From the NCBI RefSeq assembly GCF_014287895.1, contig NZ_JACOPP010000010.1:53554-117553 (forward strand): 64,000 nt of DNA, written 5' to 3'. The notes below the pieces were generated by a model. It was given only the letters and a program-made list of their open reading frames with translations. It ran no database searches and had not been told where the DNA came from. Below, one piece after another: positions 59,978-64,000 of the stretch. The DNA comes from Lawsonibacter hominis (GTDB taxonomy: Bacteria > Bacillota > Clostridia > Oscillospirales > Oscillospiraceae). A program made the translations under genes and the position numbers. The first letter of the stretch is position 1. Each line of letters opens with the position of its first letter.

Positions 59978-60691
59978 TTATTCGATGCGCAGATCGCTCT
60001 CCGACACCACCTGGAACCATCGGGAGAGGACGCTCTCCCGCCCGAATCCCAGAGAGCGATACAGGGCGTAGGCGTTCCGGTTGGAGGTCGCCACGCGGAG
60101 CCAGCATTCCGTATGGCCCTGCCGCGCCAGCATCCCCATCAGCTCCAGCAGGAGCTCACGTCCCAGTCCCCGGCCCCGGAAGTCCCTGCGCAGGGCCACC
60201 CCCTCGATCTCCGGCTGCTCTTCCGCAAAGCCAAGCTCATAGACCCCGACCGGCACCTCATCCAGCAGGACGAACCCGGCGCTGCACGCTTCGCCGAGCA
60301 CACGTTCCAGGTCGTTCCCATCATAGGTGGCGGAATTCGGCACATTGAAAAAGCCCTCGTTATAGAGCGCCAGCCAGGTCCCGCCCTTTTCCCGTACCAG
60401 CGGCTCCAGGCGCAACCGCCCCGGCCGCGGCGGTTCCTCCGTCAGCGTCCGGCTCATACGGAGCATATCGTGCTCATAAATCAGCTGGTAACCCCGCTTC
60501 TCCCCCGCCTCCAGAGGCGCTTCCGGATCCGTGGACGCGGCATAGAGCAGGCTGGCCCCCTGACTCAGCGCCTGAGCGGCTCCCCGTCGCAGCGCGGCGT
60601 CCAGGCCCTCCGGCGGGCAGCGGCGAACGATGATATAGGCCTTCCCCTTTGCGGGAATTTCTTTGGTGATGATCTCCAGCTCCGGCTGCAT
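59978..60691 (-). CDS. GNAT-family N-acetyltransferase
   Basis: 237 residues. The C-terminal half is a GNAT fold with acetyl-CoA motif VALRRDFRGRGLGRELLLEL and the final NRNAYALYRSLGF segment. The N-terminal half (residues 1-95) may be a second, degenerate GNAT-like part. Substrate unknown. RBS GGAGGG before the ATG. It lies alone between two hairpins. Confidence 0.85.
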   Translation of the reverse strand: MQPELEIITKEIPAKGKAYIIVRRCPPEGLDAALRRGAAQALSQGASLLYAASTDPEAPLEAGEKRGYQLIYEHDMLRMSRTLTEEPPRPGRLRLEPLVREKGGTWLALYNEGFFNVPNSATYDGNDLERVLGEACSAGFVLLDEVPVGVYELGFAEEQPEIEGVALRRDFRGRGLGRELLLELMGMLARQGHTECWLRVATSNRNAYALYRSLGFGRESVLSRWFQVVSESDLRIE

Positions 60692-60726
60692 GGCGTCGCC
60701 CTCCTGCTCCTGTTTTTCCCACTATA

Positions 60727-60766
60727 GCACAGTACCCCGGGCGTTTGCAAGCCCGGGGTACTGTGC
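60727..60766. terminator. Hairpin between the Amt-PII and GNAT genes
   Basis: 16-bp GC-rich stem (60727-60742 with 60751-60766), eight-base loop, just past the Amt-PII stop; T tract is weak. Confidence 0.6.
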
Positions 60767-60771
60767 TTCGT

Positions 60772-62457
60772 TTATTCCTCACCCTGCAGGGCGTCGTATC
60801 CCTCTTCACCGGTGCGGACCTTGATTACATTCTCCACATCGTAAACAAAGATCTTTCCGTCGCCGATCCTTCCGGTATACAGCGCCTGCCTGGCGGCGTT
60901 CACCACCTGCTCCACCGGCACCTTGGAGACGACGATCTCCACCTGTACCTTGGGCAGCAGGTTGATCGCCAGCGGGACCCCGCGGTAATATTCGGTCTTC
61001 CCCTTCTGTATCCCGCAGCCCAGGACCTGGCTGACCGTCATGCCGGTGACGCCGATCCCGTTCAGGGCGGTCTTGAGCTCCTCAAACTTGGCCTGGTTGC
61101 AGAGGATGGTCACGTTGGAAAGCTTGCGGCCGCCGGCCGCGCCCCTGGTAATGGTATGCACCGGCACCGCCTCCGCCATAGCGGCCTCTTGCGCCGCCGC
61201 AGCCGGGGCGGGCGCAGGCTCGGGGAAGGCGTTGGCGGCGGGGAGCGCGGTGATACTGGTGTTGGGAGAGAAGTCTGCATAAGCGGAGGGCAGGCCGTGC
61301 TCGGTAGCATCCAGCCCGGCGACCTCTTCCTCAGGCGTGACCCTCAGTCCGTTGGTATGCTTGATGACCTGAAACACGATCGTCATGACCACGCCGGTAT
61401 AGGCCGCGACCGCCACGACCCCCAGGCACTGTACGCCGAGCTGGCGCAGGCCGCCCCCGTAGAGCAGGCCGCCTTCGGTGGCCAGCAGGCCGGTCAGGAG
61501 CGTACCGGCCATACCGCAGCTGCCATGGACCGCCACAGCGCCCACGGGGTCATCGATGTGGAGCTTCATATCCAGCAATTCCACCACGACTACCACCAGC
61601 ACGCCGGTGACCACGCCCACCACGAGGGAGCCCACGGCATCCAGATCAGCGCAGCCGGCGGTGATGCCCACCAGCCCCGCCAAAGGCGCGTTCAGGCACA
61701 TACCCACGTCCGGCTTCCCGTTTTTGATCCAGGTAAAGAGCATGCACACCACGGTAGCCACCGCCGGGGCGATGGTGGTGTTGCCCAGGATCTGCGCCAG
61801 CTGGGCGGGATCGGAGGCTGCGGCGCCGTTGAAGCCATACCAGCAGAACCAGAGGATAAACGTCCCCAGCGCCGCGATCGGGATATTATGTCCAAGAATC
61901 GCACGGGAGTTGCCGTCCTTTCCGTACTTGCCGATCCGGGGTCCCAGCAGAATCGCACCGATCAGGCCGGAGATGCCGCCCACCATATGGATCACGCAGG
62001 AACCGGCAAAATCGATGAAGCCCAGCTGGGCCAGCCAGCCCTGCCCGTTCCAGACCCAGCCCGCCTCAATGGGATAGACCACGGCGGAGATCACAGCGGA
62101 GTAAATGCAGTAGCTGGAGAATTTGGTGCGCTCCGCCATGGCGCCGGATACGATGGTTGCGGCAGTGGCGCAGAACACAAGCTGGAAGAAAAAGTTCGAC
62201 CAATCAAATGTGTAAAAGCCGGTAAACAGCTGATATTCCGGCAGCCCGATGAGACCGAAAAAGTAGCTTTCGCTGTTCATGATACCGTAGCCCAGCAGCA
62301 TGAACACGACCGTTCCGATACAAAAGTCCATCAGGTTTTTCATAATGATATTGCCGGCATTCTTGGCGCGCGTGAGTCCGGATTCCACCATAGCAAAGCC
62401 TGCCTGCATAAAGAAGACCAAAATCGCGCCAACCAGATACCAGATCGACATGTCCAT
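60772..62457 (-). CDS. Ammonium transporter fused to a C-terminal PII domain
   Basis: 561 residues. Residues 1-400 are an Amt/MEP channel with about eleven helices: FFMQAGFAMVESGLTRAKNA, FCATAATIVSGAMAERTK, DFAGSCVIHMVGGISGL with the pore His, and AVHGSCGMAGTLLTGLLA with the second His. An Ala/Pro linker (about 425-455) leads to a complete PII (GlnB/GlnK) domain at about 460-555: T-loop QKGKTEYYRGV and the signature TGRIGDGKIFV. In separate form GlnK plugs AmtB; here the sensor is part of the channel. Conserved Tyr residues in the T-loop could be modified, but the covalent link alters that logic. RBS GAGGAGG. Own promoter and a terminator-like leader. Confidence 0.94.
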   Translation of the reverse strand: MDMSIWYLVGAILVFFMQAGFAMVESGLTRAKNAGNIIMKNLMDFCIGTVVFMLLGYGIMNSESYFFGLIGLPEYQLFTGFYTFDWSNFFFQLVFCATAATIVSGAMAERTKFSSYCIYSAVISAVVYPIEAGWVWNGQGWLAQLGFIDFAGSCVIHMVGGISGLIGAILLGPRIGKYGKDGNSRAILGHNIPIAALGTFILWFCWYGFNGAAASDPAQLAQILGNTTIAPAVATVVCMLFTWIKNGKPDVGMCLNAPLAGLVGITAGCADLDAVGSLVVGVVTGVLVVVVVELLDMKLHIDDPVGAVAVHGSCGMAGTLLTGLLATEGGLLYGGGLRQLGVQCLGVVAVAAYTGVVMTIVFQVIKHTNGLRVTPEEEVAGLDATEHGLPSAYADFSPNTSITALPAANAFPEPAPAPAAAAQEAAMAEAVPVHTITRGAAGGRKLSNVTILCNQAKFEELKTALNGIGVTGMTVSQVLGCGIQKGKTEYYRGVPLAINLLPKVQVEIVVSKVPVEQVVNAARQALYTGRIGDGKIFVYDVENVIKVRTGEEGYDALQGEE

Positions 62458-62478
62458 AAAACGTTCCTCCTCAACAAG

Positions 62479-62519
62479 AAAGACGCCCGCCCTGCCGGAT
62501 CAACAGGGCGCGCGTCTTT
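62479..62519 (-). promoter_or_regulatory. Terminator-like hairpin in the Amt-PII leader
   Basis: About 15-bp stem (62479-62494 with 62504-62519) ending in TCTTTCTTGTTG on the minus strand, placed just before the RBS. It could be an attenuator under nitrogen control; the sequence does not show the sensing element. Confidence 0.5.
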
Positions 62520-62589
62520 GCGCAGATGTTCTCTTTTCCCTTCCGGGCGTCTGGAGACGAGGGCCGCTTCCGCCTCCAAAAAGCAGAGC

Positions 62590-62621
62590 GGCGCTGCGGA
62601 GGACCCTTCCTCCGCAGCGCC
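62590..62621 (-). promoter_or_regulatory. Strong leader hairpin upstream of Amt-PII
   Basis: 14-bp perfect stem (62590-62603 with 62608-62621) and a four-base loop, in the 5' untranslated region about 15 bases after the predicted transcription start. Confidence 0.5.
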
Positions 62622-62636
62622 TTTGCTTACTGGGGC

Positions 62637-62665
62637 AGTCTATCAGATTTCATGCCCGTTGTCAA
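62637..62665 (-). promoter_or_regulatory. Promoter of Amt-PII
   Basis: Minus-strand TTGACA (62660-62665), 17-base spacer, TAGACT (62637-62642), giving a leader of about 170 bases. Confidence 0.75.
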
Positions 62666-62758
62666 CGCTCCTCTTGCATTTTCAGCTTAACCGCAGAATT
62701 TTAAGCTATTTTTTACAGTTCTTATGCATTTTCTATCCAAAGGTCATTCATTTTCAGT

Positions 62759-63439
62759 TCAAAGGAGGACCGGAACCGCCCCGGCAACTGTCAGCGTATC
62801 CGGCGTCACCCGGCATTCCCGGGCCAGCACCCCCACCCCGGCCGCGGCCGCCCGGCGCAGCGCCTCGCCAAATGCAGGATGCGTTGCATCGTTGGGCGCA
62901 AAGTCCTTCATGCCCGTCATCTGGATCACAAAGCACACATAGGCCTCGTAGCCCTCCGCCATACAGGCTGTCAGCTCCTCCAGGTGCTTGACGCCCCGCT
63001 CTGTAGGCGCATCGGGGAAGCGCGCATGGCCCTCCTGCTCCAGGGTGACGCCCTTTACTTCTATAAAGCCGCGCCGTGTCCCGGCCTCAAAATAAAAATC
63101 AAAGCGCGAGGCCCCCCACCGGGTCTCCGGCCGCAGCAGGGTCAGCCCGGGCGTGAAGCCGCCCTGCTCCGCCCACTCCCGGAAGACCTGGTTGGGAGCC
63201 TGGGCGTCCATATTGACGAGCAGGCGTCCTTTCTCCACTGCGATCAGATCATAGCGCGTTTTCCGAGCCGGGCTGCCGCACTCCTGGAGGTAAACCGCAG
63301 CCCCAGGCACCAACAGTTCCCGGCAGCGGCCCGTATTCTTCACATGGCAGACGACCGGTGCCCCATCCAACGCGACATGGGCGATAAAGCGGTTGGGCCG
63401 ATCCAGAAAAACGCCCGGCAAAATTCCTTCATAGTGCAT
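62759..63439 (-). CDS. sfsA: Sugar fermentation stimulation protein SfsA (predicted nuclease)
   Basis: 226 residues. FLDRPNRFIAHV, CHVKNTGRCRELLVPGA, RWGASRFDFYFEAG, FIEVKGVTLE and RGVKHLEELTACMAEGYEAYVCFVIQ (in part) are the conserved SfsA blocks, with nuclease-like D...ExK residues (SRFDFYF, FIEVKG). ATG 63439 has GGAGGAA upstream; the frame extends into the rRNA terminator without a start signal. Function in Clostridia is not established. Confidence 0.92.
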   Translation of the reverse strand: MHYEGILPGVFLDRPNRFIAHVALDGAPVVCHVKNTGRCRELLVPGAAVYLQECGSPARKTRYDLIAVEKGRLLVNMDAQAPNQVFREWAEQGGFTPGLTLLRPETRWGASRFDFYFEAGTRRGFIEVKGVTLEQEGHARFPDAPTERGVKHLEELTACMAEGYEAYVCFVIQMTGMKDFAPNDATHPAFGEALRRAAAAGVGVLARECRVTPDTLTVAGAVPVLL

Positions 63440-63460
63440 ATGGTTTCCTCCCCATGCAGC

Positions 63461-63492
63461 AAAAAACGGACTTCCAAAGAAGTCCGTTTTTT
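63461..63492 (-). terminator. Terminator of the rRNA operon
   Basis: 14-bp stem (63461-63474 with 63479-63492), CAAA loop, six T on the minus strand, directly after 5S rRNA. Confidence 0.92.
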
Positions 63493-63495
63493 GTG

Positions 63496-63610
<115 letters not shown>

Positions 63611-63694
63611 GCATTTATTTCAACCGGAAATCCGGTTAAAATCCATTCAATTTTTAGGGTTCCCTATGGAGCGCCGCAAGCGCTCCATAGGGAA

Positions 63695-63770
63695 TGGTGC
63701 GCCTTCAGGGATTCGAACCCGGGACCCACTGATTAAGAGTCAGTTGCTCTACCAACTGAGCTAAAGGCGC
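63695..63770 (-). tRNA. tRNA-Lys (CUU)
   Basis: Anticodon loop CTCTTAA, acceptor GCGCCTT with AAGGCGC, discriminator A and encoded CCA. It lies between 23S and 5S; a 12-bp hairpin (63662-63673 with 63681-63692) stands between it and 5S, probably an RNA-processing structure. Confidence 0.93.
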
Positions 63771-63788
63771 ATACGCACGTAGAAATGA

Positions 63789-63863
63789 TGGTGACCCGTG
63801 CGGGAATCGAACCCACGTTTGCGGCGTGAGAGGCCGCCGTCTTAGCCGCTTGACCAACGGGCC
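63789..63863 (-). tRNA. tRNA-Glu (CUC)
   Basis: Anticodon loop CTCTCAC, acceptor GGCCCGT with ACGGGTC, discriminator A and encoded CCA; first tRNA after 23S. Confidence 0.92.
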
Positions 63864-63956
63864 TTATGTGCGCGTCGCATAGGTGCCAGCACCCTCAAAA
63901 CCGAACAATGTAGAATGGAAGCGGAGAGACAAGCTACCTGCATATCATCATGTTAA

Positions 63957-64000
63957 GGTCAAGCCCTCGGCTTATTAGTACCGGTCAGCTGCACGCCTTA
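63957..64000 (-). rRNA. 23S ribosomal RNA, 3' end only
   Basis: The minus strand reads GGTACTAATAAGCCGAGGGC then TTGACC, the standard 3' end of 23S rRNA. The gene continues past the window edge. Confidence 0.9.

Overview
The window reads as chromosome of a GC-rich, obligately anaerobic Firmicute, most likely an Oscillospiraceae/Clostridium cluster IV gut bacterium (Flavonifractor, Lawsonibacter or Oscillibacter type). Grounds: a complete rnfCDGEAB operon, strong AGGAGG ribosome-binding sites with short intergenic gaps, a T-box on the branched-chain amino acid operon, an SLH-domain surface protein, and low-GC Firmicute families (DUF975, CmpB/PF06541, DUF1540, PadR-DUF2812, XpaC-TelA) in a high-GC genome. 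No database search was possible; all family names come from motif recognition.

Layout. 1-6.2 kb: tail of an unknown gene, an EF-G paralogue, then a polar amino-acid ABC importer (binding protein, permease, ATPase) behind a structured leader. 6.2-22.2 kb: a 4066-residue SLH surface protein, a small DUF2442 pair and a MalT-like LuxR regulator, all on the minus strand. 22.3-25.7 kb: a hairpin-repeat patch, then an AT-rich islet with a Panacea (DUF4065) antitoxin-like gene translationally coupled to a coiled-coil membrane protein, next to an IS3-family transposase. 25.7-26.3 kb: five tRNA genes. 26.4-30.6 kb: an aspartate carbamoyltransferase with a fused PyrI-type zinc tail, a gamma-carbonic anhydrase and several small conserved proteins. 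30.9-36.1 kb: Rnf complex. 36.3-43.5 kb: T-box-ilvB-ilvN-ilvC, a frameshifted XRE gene, a GntR regulator and ilvD. 43.8-52.1 kb: membrane proteins, a two-component system and the XpaC-TelA-LemA-like-TPM envelope cluster. 52.2-59.5 kb: ilvA, rpe-recR, asparaginase, a flavodoxin-fold reductase and a PadR-DUF2812 operon. 60-63.4 kb: a GNAT gene, an Amt-PII fusion and sfsA. 63.5-64 kb: 5S rRNA, two tRNAs and the 3' end of a 23S rRNA (minus strand).

Metabolically the genes fit together: ilvA, ilvBN, ilvC and ilvD cover isoleucine/valine synthesis; Rnf couples ferredoxin oxidation to an ion gradient; Amt-PII, asparaginase and the ABC importer handle nitrogen and amino acids.

The most unusual signal is not a gene. 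A roughly 210-bp hairpin-rich element with imperfect terminal inverted repeats occurs as two copies about 98 percent identical (6236-6447 and, inverted, 30676-30888), one clear relative (55081-55283) and two more diverged relatives (59739-59936, 43546-43700). Stems change in compensated pairs while a 15-base core is kept. Several copies lie between two near-identical copies of a terminator hairpin or hairpin arm, as if the element enters or duplicates intrinsic terminators. The second candidate for something new is the Panacea/membrane-protein pair at 22.8-24.1 kb.
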